DNA of 64,000 nucleotides from Nakamurella multipartita DSM 44233 (GCF_000024365.1 NC_013235.1:3348001-3412000), one strand, 5' to 3'. Shown: positions 1 through 10,900, numbered from the stretch's first letter. The notes: generated from the letters alone by a model not told the origin. A program made the numbers and translations.

Positions 1-333
1 GTGAACGAACTCGTCGAAGCTGCCGACGAGAAACAACTGTCGAAGACGATCGCCCGCTACGGCCGAGTCGACCTCCTCTGCATCGACGAACTTGGCTACA
101 TGGAACTCGACCGCCGCGGCGCCGAACTGCTGTTCCAGGTCCTCACCGAACGAGAAGAGAAGTCCGCCATCGCCATCGCCTCCAACGAAGCATTCTCAGG
201 TTGGACGAAGACCTTCACCGACCCCCGGCTCTGCGCCGCCATCGTCGACCGACTCACCTTCGCCGGTCAAATCATCGAAACCGGGACCACCAGCTACCGG
301 CTCGCCCACGCCCGAGCCGCAAAGAGCAAGTAG
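1..333 (+). CDS. istB: IstB-like ATP-binding transposition helper, C-terminal part
   Basis: IstB is the AAA+ ATPase that helps the IstA transposase of IS21 elements choose and hold its target. Only the last 110 residues are in the window. They carry the Walker B motif LLCIDELGY (about residues 25-33 of the visible part), a sensor-like ASN and the conserved DRLTFAGQIIETGTTSYR tail. The Walker A region must lie upstream of base 1, so the GTG at base 1 is not the true start. The stop is TAG at 331-333. Family assignment is firm; whether the whole gene is intact is unknown. Confidence 0.85.
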   Translation: MNELVEAADEKQLSKTIARYGRVDLLCIDELGYMELDRRGAELLFQVLTEREEKSAIAIASNEAFSGWTKTFTDPRLCAAIVDRLTFAGQIIETGTTSYRLAHARAAKSK

Positions 334-401
334 CACGGCCGAGCAACCAATCCGAACGGGGCCAGATCAAACCGTCACCCCGGGGCCAGCTCAAGTTGAC
401 A
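1..401 (+). mobile_element. Right part of an IS21-family insertion sequence
   Basis: The segment holds the 3' end of an istB-type gene and then two copies of a subterminal motif, GGGGCCAGATCAA at 358-370 and GGGGCCAGCTCAA at 382-394, followed by TTGACA ending at 401. Read inward on the minus strand the end is TGTCAACTTGAGCTGGCCCC, which fits the TG...CA multiple-repeat termini of IS21 elements. The left end and istA lie outside the window, so integrity cannot be judged. The element sits 41 bp from the trailer end of the CRISPR array. The exact boundary at 401 is inferred. Confidence 0.7.
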
Positions 402-442
402 TAGCCACACCTCAACCTGCGCCAGCGGAATCAGTCCCGTTG

Positions 443-472
443 GGGCTCATCCCCGCGGGCGCGGGGGAGCAC
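443..472 (-). repeat. Degenerate terminal (trailer-end) CRISPR repeat
   Basis: The outermost repeat is 30 nt because the run of G before AGCAC has one extra base. A degenerate last repeat is typical of the trailer end, which agrees with a leader on the cas2 side. No further repeat is seen between 402 and 442. Confidence 0.85.
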
Positions 473-1146
473 GCATAGAGGGACTCCAGCCCAAGCTCAA
501 TGTTGGGCTCATCCCCGCGGGCGCGGGGAGCACTGACCCATGATCGCGGCCAACAGATCAGCCAAGGGCTCATCCCCGCGGGCGCGGGGAGCACGTCGTG
601 ACCCTCACCGGCCCTGAAAACGCGGCCGGCTCATCCCCGCGGGCGCGGGGAGCACTTCAACTCGATCAGCGACAGTGACCATGGCGCGGGCTCATCCCCG
701 CGGGCGCGGGGAGCACTGCACGCCTTGCGCTTCGTACGTGGTGCGGACGGGCTCATCCCCGCGGGCGCGGGGAGCACCGCAGGCGTTCGACGTGGACATG
801 TCCAGGTCGGGGCTCATCCCCGCGGGCGCGGGGAGCACGAACGTGGCGAGGACACGGGCGCGGCGGGTGGTGGCTCATCCCCGCGGGCGCGGGGAGCACA
901 TGGCCAGGCTGCTTCGGCGACGAACCTTGTGAGGCTCATCCCCGCGGGCGCGGGGAGCACCTGACCCTCCAGGAGCGGGCGCGTGCGTGTGGCGCGGGCT
1001 CATCCCCGCGGGCGCGGGGAGCACATGGTCACCGGTGATGCTCACCGCGCCGAGTCGGGCTCATCCCCGCGGGCGCGGGGAGCACGCCGATGGCCATGGT
1101 CAGGTCCTTGGTGGCCTGGGCTCATCCCCGCGGGCGCGGGGAGCAC

Positions 1147-1239
1147 TCCATCGCGTCCGCCTCGAACCCGATGATCTGGGGCTCATCCCCGCGGGCGCGG
1201 GGAGCACTCCATCGCGTCCGCCTCGAACCCGATGATCTG
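1147..1239 (-). repeat. Tandemly duplicated CRISPR spacer
   Basis: The spacers at 1147-1178 and 1208-1239 are identical over 32 nt and are neighbours, separated by one repeat. This is a one-unit (61-bp) duplication. Confidence 0.95.
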
Positions 1240-4013
1240 GGGCTCATCCCCGCGGGCGCGGGGAGCACGCGGCGGTCTGGACGACGGCGTTGCGCTCGGG
1301 GGGCTCATCCCCGCGGGCGCGGGGAGCACCAGGTGTCGTACTTTCCGACACCTGAGAGATCGGGCTCATCCCCGCGGGCGCGGGGAGCACCGAAACTGCC
1401 TGGCCGCACTGGCGCCTGGGTGGGGCTCATCCCCGCGGGCGCGGGGAGCACAGGGACGACACCGTTGCCGAGGGCCTTGAGCTGGGCTCATCCCCGCGGG
1501 CGCGGGGAGCACTCGTCCACCTGGACGGCCGAGCAGTGCGAACGGGGCTCATCCCCGCGGGCGCGGGGAGCACTGGCCCTGCCGCAGGTGAGCCAGGTAG
1601 CCGCCGGGCTCATCCCCGCGGGCGCCGGGAGCACCGCCGTGCCCGCTTCACGGCCTGCTTCGTCGCCGGCTCATCCCCGCGGGCGCGGGGAGCACCCAGG
1701 CACACGATGCGACGGCCCCGGTCGTCCAGGGCTCATCCCCGCGGGCGCGGGGAGCACGCCCGAGTACGAGTTCCATCACCGCCAGAAGCGGGCTCATCCC
1801 CGCGGGCGCGGGGAGCACTGTTGTCGCCATGGATCCGAAATCGATCGAGCTGGCTCATCCCCGCGGGCGCGGGGAGCACTGGGTGGTCACGATGAACGCC
1901 GTCATCGTGGCGGGCTCATCCCCGCGGGCGCGGGGAGCACGAACTCAGCCTGGGTCAGGTGACGGGCGCGGAGGGCTCATCCCCGCGGGCGCGGGGAGCA
2001 CTCCCGGACGAGTGCTGGACGTGGCAGGGCGCGGGGCTCATCCCCGCGGGCGCGGGGAGCACGACACCGGGGACGACTACCTGATCGGGGCGCCGGGCTC
2101 ATCCCCGCGGGCGCGGGGAGCACTCCCCACCGGTGGGTGCATCTCGCCTCGCCGGGGGCTCATCCCCGCGGGCGCGGGGAGCACCTTTCGTAAGCATCGC
2201 GCGCGAGCCAGCAGGGAGGCTCATCCCCGCGGGCGCGGGGAGCACGTGTCGCTGGCGTTCCACAAGACCGCGCTGGCGGGCTCATCCCCGCGGGCGCGGG
2301 GAGCACGGAGGGCGAGACGATCCGTGTCGAGGTCACCGGGGCTCATCCCCGCGGGCGCGGGGAGCACTCGTACAGGTCCGACCACGGATCGATGTCCAGG
2401 GGCTCATCCCCGCGGGCGCGGGGAGCACCTATCTTGCGCTTTGGCGCAACTTCGCCAACTGGGCTCATCCCCGCGGGCGCGGGGAGCACCGCCGAGCAGC
2501 AAAGCGCAAGCGCTGCAGGTCGGGCTCATCCCCGCGGGCGCGGGGAGCACTGAATGACGCTTTCGACGCGTTGATCCCCCTCAGGCTCATCCCCGCGGGC
2601 GCGGGGAGCACGCCGACATCGCCCGGGCCGCCGCCGACCTGGTGGGCTCATCCCCGCGGGCGCGGGGAGCACCCTTCCGGGCCACCTTGAGCGACGGGGA
2701 CGCGGGGCTCATCCCCGCGGGCGCGGGGAGCACTACTCCTTCAACCCGTTCGGCCGGTCGCCGCTGGGCTCATCCCCGCGGGCGCGGGGAGCACACGCCG
2801 CAGGTCTACGCCAACGTCAGCATGCGGGGCTCATCCCCGCGGGCGCGGGGAGCACCAGTCGTCCAGCTCGGGCACTTTCACCGCGCCGGGCTCATCCCCG
2901 CGGGCGCGGGGAGCACACCCTCGGCCCGAACCCGCCCCGGTTCGACCCGGGCTCATCCCCGCGGGCGCGGGGAGCACAGACGGTGACGCCGAAACCCCAC
3001 TGCCCACCGGGGCTCATCCCCGCGGGCGCGGGGAGCACGACCTGGACGTCCGAGAGCAGCGGATCATCGACGGCTCATCCCCGCGGGCGCGGGGAGCACG
3101 GTGTCGACGGAGTCTCGTATCAGGTTGCGTTGGGCTCATCCCCGCGGGCGCGGGGAGCACAAGCAGGAAGTCGACGCCACGGTGGAGAACAGGGGCTCAT
3201 CCCCGCGGGCGCGGGGAGCACTCGCCGTCAACGAGTCCGATCCGGTCGCCCTCGGGCTCATCCCCGCGGGCGCGGGGAGCACTCCCGCACCCGGCCGACC
3301 ATCCACGAGTTCCGGGGCTCATCCCCGCGGGCGCGGGGAGCACCTACTGGCCGGAACCTGGCTCGCCTGCGCGAGGGGCTCATCCCCGCGGGCGCGGGGA
3401 GCACAAGGTGACCGTGAGAATGTCCGCGCCAGTGGGGGGCTCATCCCCGCGGGCGCGGGGAGCACATCATCCTGTGCGGCATCATCTTCGGCGTCCTGGC
3501 TCATCCCCGCGGGCGCGGGGAGCACGCCTGCTCATCGCAGGAGACGAAGTGCGACAGGGGCTCATCCCCGCGGGCGCGGGGAGCACGGTCAGCCACTCCT
3601 GTCCGGCCGACTCGCGGGCGGCTCATCCCCGCGGGCGCGGGGAGCACAGTCCCGGAGAGGCTGACCGGGGCGGCGGAGAGGGCTCATCCCCGCGGGCGCG
3701 GGGAGCACTCGCCCAACCGTCCGACGGTTCACCTTTCGCGGGGCTCATCCCCGCGGGCGCGGGGAGCACAAGCGGTTCGTCGTCGGCCGGTCCGGCAGGC
3801 AGGGCTCATCCCCGCGGGCGCGGGGAGCACCCGCTGGTGTACAAGCCGCGTGCCGGCCGGCCGGGCTCATCCCCGCGGGCGCGGGGAGCACGTCGCGGTG
3901 AGGGTGATCGTCGGCGAGGTCGGGGGCTCATCCCCGCGGGCGCGGGGAGCACCGCATTGGACAACATCGCGACCAGCGCGAAGGGGGCTCATCCCCGCGG
4001 GCGCGGGGAGCAC

Positions 4014-4045
4014 CCGGCGGTGACCGGCCTGACGCTGATGTCCCG
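4014..4045 (-). repeat. CRISPR spacer, first of a near-identical pair
   Basis: This 32-nt spacer matches the one at 4441-4472 except at its fifth plus-strand base (C here, T there). Six other spacers lie between them. Confidence 0.95.
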
Positions 4046-4440
4046 GGGCTCATCCCCGCGGGCGCGGGGAGCACGCGACGTACGCCAGGATGTCGAACGA
4101 GGCGTCGGGCTCATCCCCGCGGGCGCGGGGAGCACCCATGTGCGCCCTGGTTTCGTCGTCGTAGGTGGGGCTCATCCCCGCGGGCGCGGGGAGCACCGGC
4201 TCGCTGCCCGATGCCGACCCGGTGATCCGGGCTCATCCCCGCGGGCGCGGGGAGCACCTGACCTGCCGGCCGGAGGCCCGGTCCATCGCGGGCTCATCCC
4301 CGCGGGCGCGGGGAGCACAGGGCGAACCCGGCACTGAGCGAGCCGTCCGGGGGCTCATCCCCGCGGGCGCGGGGAGCACCATCTCTCACCAGCCAATTCA
4401 TGGCCGGCCAGAGGCTCATCCCCGCGGGCGCGGGGAGCAC

Positions 4441-4472
4441 CCGGTGGTGACCGGCCTGACGCTGATGTCCCG
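4441..4472 (-). repeat. CRISPR spacer, second of a near-identical pair
   Basis: It differs by one base from the spacer at 4014-4045. In crRNA orientation the difference is at about position 28 of 32, far from the 5' seed. Confidence 0.95.
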
Positions 4473-6463
4473 GGGCTCATCCCCGCGGGCGCGGGGAGCA
4501 CGGCAGCAGCAGGTGGCCGACGTCGCGGGCGAGGGGCTCATCCCCGCGGGCGCGGGGAGCACGAGGGTGGGACGTCGGCCACGGCATCGCTAAAGGGCTC
4601 ATCCCCGCGGGCGCGGGGAGCACAGCCGCGTCACCAGACTGGTCTGCCTGTCCGAGGGCTCATCCCCGCGGGCGCGGGGAGCACCAGGGGTGAGCCCGTC
4701 GCGGCCGCGGACCCGGGGGCTCATCCCCGCGGGCGCGGGGAGCACGTGGGCTGGGTCGGGATCGACTGCAAGGCTCGGGGCTCATCCCCGCGGGCGCGGG
4801 GAGCACTCGGCGGCCAGGTCCGGCAGGAGGTCGCCGGAGGGCTCATCCCCGCGGGCGCGGGGAGCACTCCGGCGGCAGCAGCTTCGACGCCGCGAGGACC
4901 GGCTCATCCCCGCGGGCGCGGGGAGCACAAGCAGGATCTGCCGACCGCCCTGTCCCGGGCGGGCTCATCCCCGCGGGCGCGGGGAGCACAGGAACGGCAG
5001 CAGGGGCGGATGACGTGACCGTGGCTCATCCCCGCGGGCGCGGGGAGCACGGTGGCGCAGGCTGCGCCGGTTCACTCGGCGCGGCGGCGGGCGGCTCATC
5101 CCCGCGGGCGCGGGGAGCACCCTTCGCCGCGGCGGTCCTTGCGGACCTCGACGGGCTCATCCCCGCGGGCGCGGGGAGCACAGCAGCGGCCGGCCGTCGA
5201 CGAGCTTCGTGCCGGGCTCATCCCCGCGGGCGCGGGGAGCACGCGCCTGGCCGTCACGGTCGACCTGGGCGCCGGGCTCATCCCCGCGGGCGCGGGGAGC
5301 ACGTCTACATGTGGAACTCGGAGAACTCGGCCAAGGGCTCATCCCCGCGGGCGCGGGGAGCACTACTCGCCGCCGACCCCCACGGCCTCCGGATCGGGCT
5401 CATCCCCGCGGGCGCGGGGAGCACGCCGGCAACCAGGTCACCCTGACCGGTTCCCGGGGCTCATCCCCGCGGGCGCGGGGAGCACGTTCACGCGCGCCGG
5501 CTAGGTATCGCACGTATGGGCTCATCCCCGCGGGCGCGGGGAGCACTACGTCTCGTATTCGGTCGGGGTGAGCTGCGAGGGCTCATCCCCGCGGGCGCGG
5601 GGAGCACAGCAGCTTGTCCTTGACCGCCAGCAGGGCATCGGGCTCATCCCCGCGGGCGCGGGGAGCACTAGGGCACCAGGCGCTCGGGGACGTCGACCTC
5701 CGGCTCATCCCCGCGGGCGCGGGGAGCACCTACCTCGTCACCAACAACACCTACACGGTCAGCGGGCTCATCCCCGCGGGCGCGGGGAGCACTGCTGGAA
5801 CTCGAACCGGTAGGTGCCGTCGTCGGGCTCATCCCCGCGGGCGCGGGGAGCACCGGGAGACGGTCCCCAGCTTCATCGCTGCCTCGGGCTCATCCCCGCG
5901 GGCGCGGGGAGCACACCTGGGCCGGCGGCACCGGGACCAGCGTCACGGGCTCATCCCCGCGGGCGCGGGGAGCACTGACCGCTGTTGCGCCCCTGTTCCA
6001 GGCCCTCGGGCTCATCCCCGCGGGCGCGGGGAGCACTGTTCCGCGGCGACCCTGACCGGTGCTGCCTGGGGCTCATCCCCGCGGGCGCGGGGAGCACGAA
6101 CTCATCGCATTCGCAGTAGCGATGCACTCGGGCTCATCCCCGCGGGCGCGGGGAGCACGGCCCGTATCCGGTTCCGTACCACTTGACCGCGGGCTCATCC
6201 CCGCGGGCGCGGGGAGCACACGTTCCCACCGGCCGGCCTGGAGTGGGTGAGGGGCTCATCCCCGCGGGCGCGGGGAGCACCATGTCCGTGGCATGGCATC
6301 CGACGAACCGGTGGGCTCATCCCCGCGGGCGCGGGGAGCACGATGGTTCTACGGCTCGGACGAGCAGGCGGTCGGGCTCATCCCCGCGGGCGCGGGGAGC
6401 ACTCTGGCGTGCTTCTTTTGGTGCCGTGCTGGTCAGGCTCATCCCCGCGGGCGCGGGGAGCAC

Positions 6464-6678
6464 CCAGACAACCTCGATCTCGTCGCCCTCGCGCAGGGCT
6501 CATCCCCGCGGGCGCGGGGAGCACATCCAGACAACCGCGGGAAGTGTTGCGGCGACGGGCTCATCCCCGCGGGCGCGGGGAGCACCCACCTTTTGGCAGT
6601 CGCCTCGCTACCAAGGCGGGCTCATCCCCGCGGGCGCGGGGAGCACCCAGACAACCTCGATCTCGTCGCCCTCGCGCA
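6464..6678 (-). repeat. Spacer duplication with two intervening spacers
   Basis: The spacers at 6464-6495 and 6647-6678 are identical. Between them lie two other spacers, and the first of these (from about 6525) also contains CCAGACAACC, shared with the duplicated spacer. Confidence 0.9.
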
Positions 6679-7097
6679 GGGCTCATCCCCGCGGGCGCGG
6701 GGAGCACTGTCGGCTGCCTTCCTCCCTGTGATCGGGCCCAGGCTCATCCCCGCGGGCGCGGGGAGCACTCAACCAGGACATCCCACAGGGTGCCGAAGAT
6801 GGGCTCATCCCCGCGGGCGCGGGGAGCACTGCCACGACGGATTGCTGAGCAGCCCAGCGGACGGCTCATCCCCGCGGGCGCGGGGAGCACACCACCATCA
6901 GCGCCGGTGCTGCTGACGTCACGGGCTCATCCCCGCGGGCGCGGGGAGCACTCGACGTTGAACACGACCAGACCCTCGGCGCCGGGCTCATCCCCGCGGG
7001 CGCGGGGAGCACTTGATCGTGTCGGTGTCCCAGTCGATTTCCTTGGGCTCATCCCCGCGGGCGCGGGGAGCACGCTTGTTTCGGACACCTTCACCGG

Positions 7098-7105
7098 GAC
7101 AAACG
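7098..7105. repeat. Target-site duplication of the ISL3 element, left copy
   Basis: GACAAACG, identical to 8552-8559. It forms the last 8 nt of the interrupted spacer. Confidence 0.95.
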
Positions 7106-8551
7106 GGCTCTTCGCTTTGAAGCTGGGTGGGGGTTTGATCCCGGGGCGACACGCCGGGGCTGAGATGCGCTGATGTGGGGCCTGGGGTCCTCACGATCCG
7201 TGTTCACCGCCAAGTGAATGCGACCCGTGAGGAAGGCCCCAGGTGAGCGATGACGTTACCGGTGTGTTCGTGCTGCCCGGATTCCGGGTGGTGTCCAGCG
7301 ACGTGCTCGACGACGAATGGCACCTGCTTGTGGAAACGCGGCGGGAGCCGACGGGCTGCCCGACCTGCGGCGCGGTCGCCCGAGTCAAGGACCGGCGCAC
7401 GGTGACCGTGCGGGACCTGCCGGCCGGCGGTGTGCCGGTCGTTCTCCGTTGGTGCAAGCGGATTTTCGAGTGTCGATACGGGTTGTGCGAGAAGAAGACC
7501 TGGACCGAGCAACACGACGCGATCGCCCCGCGTGTGGTGCTCACCGACCGTGCGCAGCAGTGGGCGTTCGAGCAGGTCGGCCACCACGACCGGGCCGTGT
7601 CCCGGGTCGCGGCCCAACTCGGCGTGTCCTGGCACACGATCATGACCCAGGTCGTTGACCGCGGCACCCCGCTGGTCGAGGACCCGGACCGGCTGGCCGG
7701 GGTGAGCGCGGTCGGGGTCGACGAGACCTCGTTCCTGCGGGCCACCGGCACCCGGCACACCCAGTACGCCACCGGCGTCGCCGACCTGACCCCGGGCCGC
7801 CCACCGCGGCTGCTGGACGTCGTACCGGGCCGCTCCGGCCGAGTCCTGGGCGACTGGCTGACCGACCGCGACGAGGCCTGGCGGTCCGCCGTTCTGACCG
7901 CGTCGCTGGACCCGTTCCGCGGTTATGCCACCGCGCTCTCGGCGCATCTACCTGCGACGACGCGCGTGCTGGACGCCTTCCACATCGTCAAGATCGTGCT
8001 TCTCGCGGTCGACCAGGTCCGCCGCCGCGTGCAGCAGGACACCACCGGGCACCGCGGCCGGGCCGGCGACCCGCTGTACCGGGTACGACGGATCCTGCGG
8101 CGCCGCTACGACCGGCTCACCGACCGGCAACTGGTCCGACTGCGGGCCGCACTGACCGACGCGGACACGCACGAGGAGATCACCGCCGCCTGGCTCGTCG
8201 CGCAGAACGTCATGCAGGCCTACGCCAACCCCGACCGGGCCGCCGGACGCGCCGCGGCCGAGCAGGTCATCACCCTGGCCAAGACCTGCCCGGTTCCCGA
8301 GATCGCCCGCTTCGGGCGCACTCTGGTCGCGTGGCGGACCGAGTACCTGGCCCGGTTCGACAACCCCGCCCTATCCAACGGACCCACCGAGAACCTCAAC
8401 CTGAAGATCAAGAACACCAAACGGATCGCCCGCGGCTACCGATCGTTCGCCAACTACCGTCTGCGACTACTTCTCAACCACGGCCTCATCAGGCAAGATC
8501 AACAACCGGCACGGATCCGACCACACCGACCCAGGTTGATTGCGTAGAGCC
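7106..8551 (+). mobile_element. ISL3-family insertion sequence inside the CRISPR array
   Basis: The 1446-bp element has imperfect terminal inverted repeats. The left end reads GGCTCTTCGC then, after a short variable stretch, CTGGGT; the right end read inward is GGCTCTACGC and again CTGGGT. It is flanked by the 8-bp direct repeat GACAAACG, the duplication length usual for ISL3. It encodes one intact transposase. Removing it and one GACAAACG restores a 32-nt spacer joined to a perfect repeat at 8560, so insertion was at the spacer-repeat junction. The bases 7106-7242 before the gene hold the left repeat and the presumed transposase promoter. Confidence 0.95.
7243..8547 (+). CDS. ISL3-family transposase
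   Basis: The 434-residue protein is a DDE transposase of the ISL3 type. The N-terminal part carries a zinc-binding pattern (CPTC near residues 40-43 and a second Cys pair in CRYGLC). The catalytic core starts at GVDETSF (about residue 165), continues through LDAFHIVK and ends with the acidic residue in NGPTENLNLKIK near residue 385. Length is usual for the family and no frameshift is seen, so it may be active. The start is GTG with an AGGAAGG Shine-Dalgarno motif a few bases upstream. The stop TAG lies in the right inverted repeat. The gene is transcribed against the inferred direction of the CRISPR array. Confidence 0.93.
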   Translation: MSDDVTGVFVLPGFRVVSSDVLDDEWHLLVETRREPTGCPTCGAVARVKDRRTVTVRDLPAGGVPVVLRWCKRIFECRYGLCEKKTWTEQHDAIAPRVVLTDRAQQWAFEQVGHHDRAVSRVAAQLGVSWHTIMTQVVDRGTPLVEDPDRLAGVSAVGVDETSFLRATGTRHTQYATGVADLTPGRPPRLLDVVPGRSGRVLGDWLTDRDEAWRSAVLTASLDPFRGYATALSAHLPATTRVLDAFHIVKIVLLAVDQVRRRVQQDTTGHRGRAGDPLYRVRRILRRRYDRLTDRQLVRLRAALTDADTHEEITAAWLVAQNVMQAYANPDRAAGRAAAEQVITLAKTCPVPEIARFGRTLVAWRTEYLARFDNPALSNGPTENLNLKIKNTKRIARGYRSFANYRLRLLLNHGLIRQDQQPARIRPHRPRLIA

Positions 8552-8559
8552 GACAAACG
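8552..8559. repeat. Target-site duplication of the ISL3 element, right copy
   Basis: GACAAACG, identical to 7098-7105; the next CRISPR repeat starts at the following base. Confidence 0.95.
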
Positions 8560-10846
8560 GGGCTCATCCCCGCGGGCGCGGGGAGCACCTCCAGGATGAC
8601 CGCGCTCAGGATCCGGTCCAGGGCTCATCCCCGCGGGCGCGGGGAGCACCAACCATGGTTTCCCTTTCCGTGGGCAGTGGGTGGCTCATCCCCGCGGGCG
8701 CGGGGAGCACCCGTACACCGCAACCACCACGCAGTGCCAAACGGGCTCATCCCCGCGGGCGCGGGGAGCACGCTGAGCATGATCCGTGCGGCGCCGACAA
8801 GCAGGGCTCATCCCCGCGGGCGCGGGGAGCACGTCACCGTCCACGGCATCGGCAGCACCAGCGGCGGCTCATCCCCGCGGGCGCGGGGAGCACCCCTTGT
8901 TGACCCGGTGACCCATCAGCAGGCGGTGGCTCATCCCCGCGGGCGCGGGGAGCACGCTGGCGAGCGTGCCGGTCGTGGGCGGCCAGGCGGCTCATCCCCG
9001 CGGGCGCGGGGAGCACGGCTCGCAGGCTGGCCGGGCGTGGTGCGTCGGGGGCTCATCCCCGCGGGCGCGGGGAGCACGTTCCTTCCCTTTCGCGGGTGGG
9101 TCGGTGCCGCGGCTCATCCCCGCGGGCGCGGGGAGCACTTCCCGCTGAACACCCTCCCGGTCGGGACGGAGGGCTCATCCCCGCGGGCGCGGGGAGCACA
9201 CCACGAACGCGGCCGGGGACCGCGACTGGCTGGGCTCATCCCCGCGGGCGCGGGGAGCACCTCGCCGCGAACTCTGCGCACGGTGCGGTGAGGGGCTCAT
9301 CCCCGCGGGCGCGGGGAGCACGTTCGTGGCGAGCGGCAGTACCTGCACTACCCGGGCTCATCCCCGCGGGCGCGGGGAGCACCCGCTCACCCAGCAGGCC
9401 AAGATCACGGCCCTGGGCTCATCCCCGCGGGCGCGGGGAGCACTGGCCATGTTCTGGCGGTGAACGTCGCGGAACGGGCTCATCCCCGCGGGCGCGGGGA
9501 GCACTGGGGGACGATGAACGTCTGCGATGAACGGGTGGGCTCATCCCCGCGGGCGCGGGGAGCACCACGGTGACGGACAACGTTTTTGCCCGTGGCGGGG
9601 CTCATCCCCGCGGGCGCGGGGAGCACCACACCGGTCCGAGCCAGCGGAGACAGCCCGAGGGCTCATCCCCGCGGGCGCGGGGAGCACGGTTCCGTGGGTG
9701 GGTTGTAAACCTGAAGCGAGGGCTCATCCCCGCGGGCGCGGGGAGCACGCTGTGTAGCTCTCGTCCTCCTCGACCCGCAAGGGCTCATCCCCGCGGGCGC
9801 GGGGAGCACCTGACGATCCCGAACATCTCGACCACGAACAAGGGCTCATCCCCGCGGGCGCGGGGAGCACCTACCTCACCGAGTCCATGGCCGGCCAGTC
9901 CTGGGCTCATCCCCGCGGGCGCGGGGAGCACTGGTCGTTCGATGACTGGACTTCGGGCGATGCGGGCTCATCCCCGCGGGCGCGGGGAGCACGCCACCAA
10001 GCGGGCGCTCTCGTTTTCGCAGGCGGGCTCATCCCCGCGGGCGCGGGGAGCACATTGCCAACCTGCGGGCCTACGACGACTGCCGGGGCTCATCCCCGCG
10101 GGCGCGGGGAGCACCTTCTTGATCGTCCACAGCTCTTCGCCCAACTGGGCTCATCCCCGCGGGCGCGGGGAGCACTTCATCGTGCCCCTGGACGACGCAC
10201 CCAACGTGGGCTCATCCCCGCGGGCGCGGGGAGCACGCGGATGGTGTTCACTGCTGCTGCTCCGTTCGGGGCTCATCCCCGCGGGCGCGGGGAGCACGTC
10301 ATGCAGACCGGCGAAGCCCTGACCCGGTTCGGCTCATCCCCGCGGGCGCGGGGAGCACTTCGGCGGGGTGCTCGTCGCGCTGGGCGTTCCGGGCTCATCC
10401 CCGCGGGCGCGGGGAGCACCCTGACCGGGACGGGCGGGACCCGGTCCTACCGGGCTCATCCCCGCGGGCGCGGGGAGCACCTGGCGCCGTTCACGCCGGA
10501 GCCGTGGCGCGCGGGCTCATCCCCGCGGGCGCGGGGAGCACCCATTCGGCGAGGCGTTGACGGATCGGGATGAGGGCTCATCCCCGCGGGCGCGGGGAGC
10601 ACCTGGCGAAGTCCGCGAGCACCGTCAAGGTCTCGGGCTCATCCCCGCGGGCGCGGGGAGCACGGAGTTCCCGAGCATTTGTACGTGATAGCGATGGGCT
10701 CATCCCCGCGGGCGCGGGGAGCACGACGGCCTGCCGTACGGCCGGCAGGCCGCCGGGGGCTCATCCCCGCGGGCGCGGGGAGCACTTCGGATCCCCACCG
10801 GACTCAGTGCGAATCTGGGGCTCATCCCCGCGGGCGCGGGGAGCAC
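8560..10846 (-). CRISPR. Type I-E CRISPR array, leader-proximal block (about 38 repeats)
   Basis: The same 29-bp repeat and 61-bp period as the distal block. The spacing from 8560 to the last repeat at 10818-10846 gives 37 intervals, hence 38 repeats and 37 spacers. The repeat nearest cas2 (10818-10846) is perfect, as expected beside the leader. Together with the distal block this was one array of nearly 150 repeats before the ISL3 insertion. Confidence 0.98.
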
Positions 10847-10900
10847 ACTTGCGGACCTGCAAGGACGGGATCCACGAGCGCGAATCTACTTCGGTTTTTT
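10847..10900 (-). promoter_or_regulatory. Putative compressed CRISPR leader
   Basis: Only 39 bp separate the cas2 stop codon from the first repeat, so the leader must overlap the cas2 3' end. On the minus strand an A6 run (10895-10900) and a -10-like TAGATT just after it are the only AT-rich features. The assignment rests on position beside cas2 and on the perfect first repeat; no firm promoter can be read. Confidence 0.45.

Larger units (their letters stand above)
443..7105 (-). CRISPR. Type I-E CRISPR array, leader-distal block (about 109 repeats)
   Basis: A 29-bp repeat recurs every 61 bp (occasionally 62). On the minus strand it begins GTGCTCCCCGC, has a GCCC loop and ends GCGGGGATGAGCC plus a variable last base. 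The CCCCGC/GCGGGG stem is the hairpin recognised by Cas6e. Distance divided by period gives about 109 repeats between 443 and 7073. The last spacer (7074-7105, 32 nt) is complete and is followed directly by the ISL3 element. Repeats are nearly invariant; exceptions are the terminal one (extra G) and the one at 1606-1634 (G to C at 1626). Transcription is inferred to run on the minus strand from the cas2 side, so this is the older part of the array. Confidence 0.98.

Noticed and set aside
402..442. A possible further CRISPR repeat or leader at the left end of the array
   Set aside because: No repeat-like stem is found in these bases, and the adjacent repeat is degenerate, which marks a trailer and not a leader.
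412..7173. Dozens of open frames across the CRISPR array translating to repeated SSPRARGA, LIPAGAGST and AHPRGRGEH
   Set aside because: They are the three frame readings of the 29-bp repeat kept open by the 61-bp period; no ribosome sites or real protein features. They are a common false annotation in such arrays.
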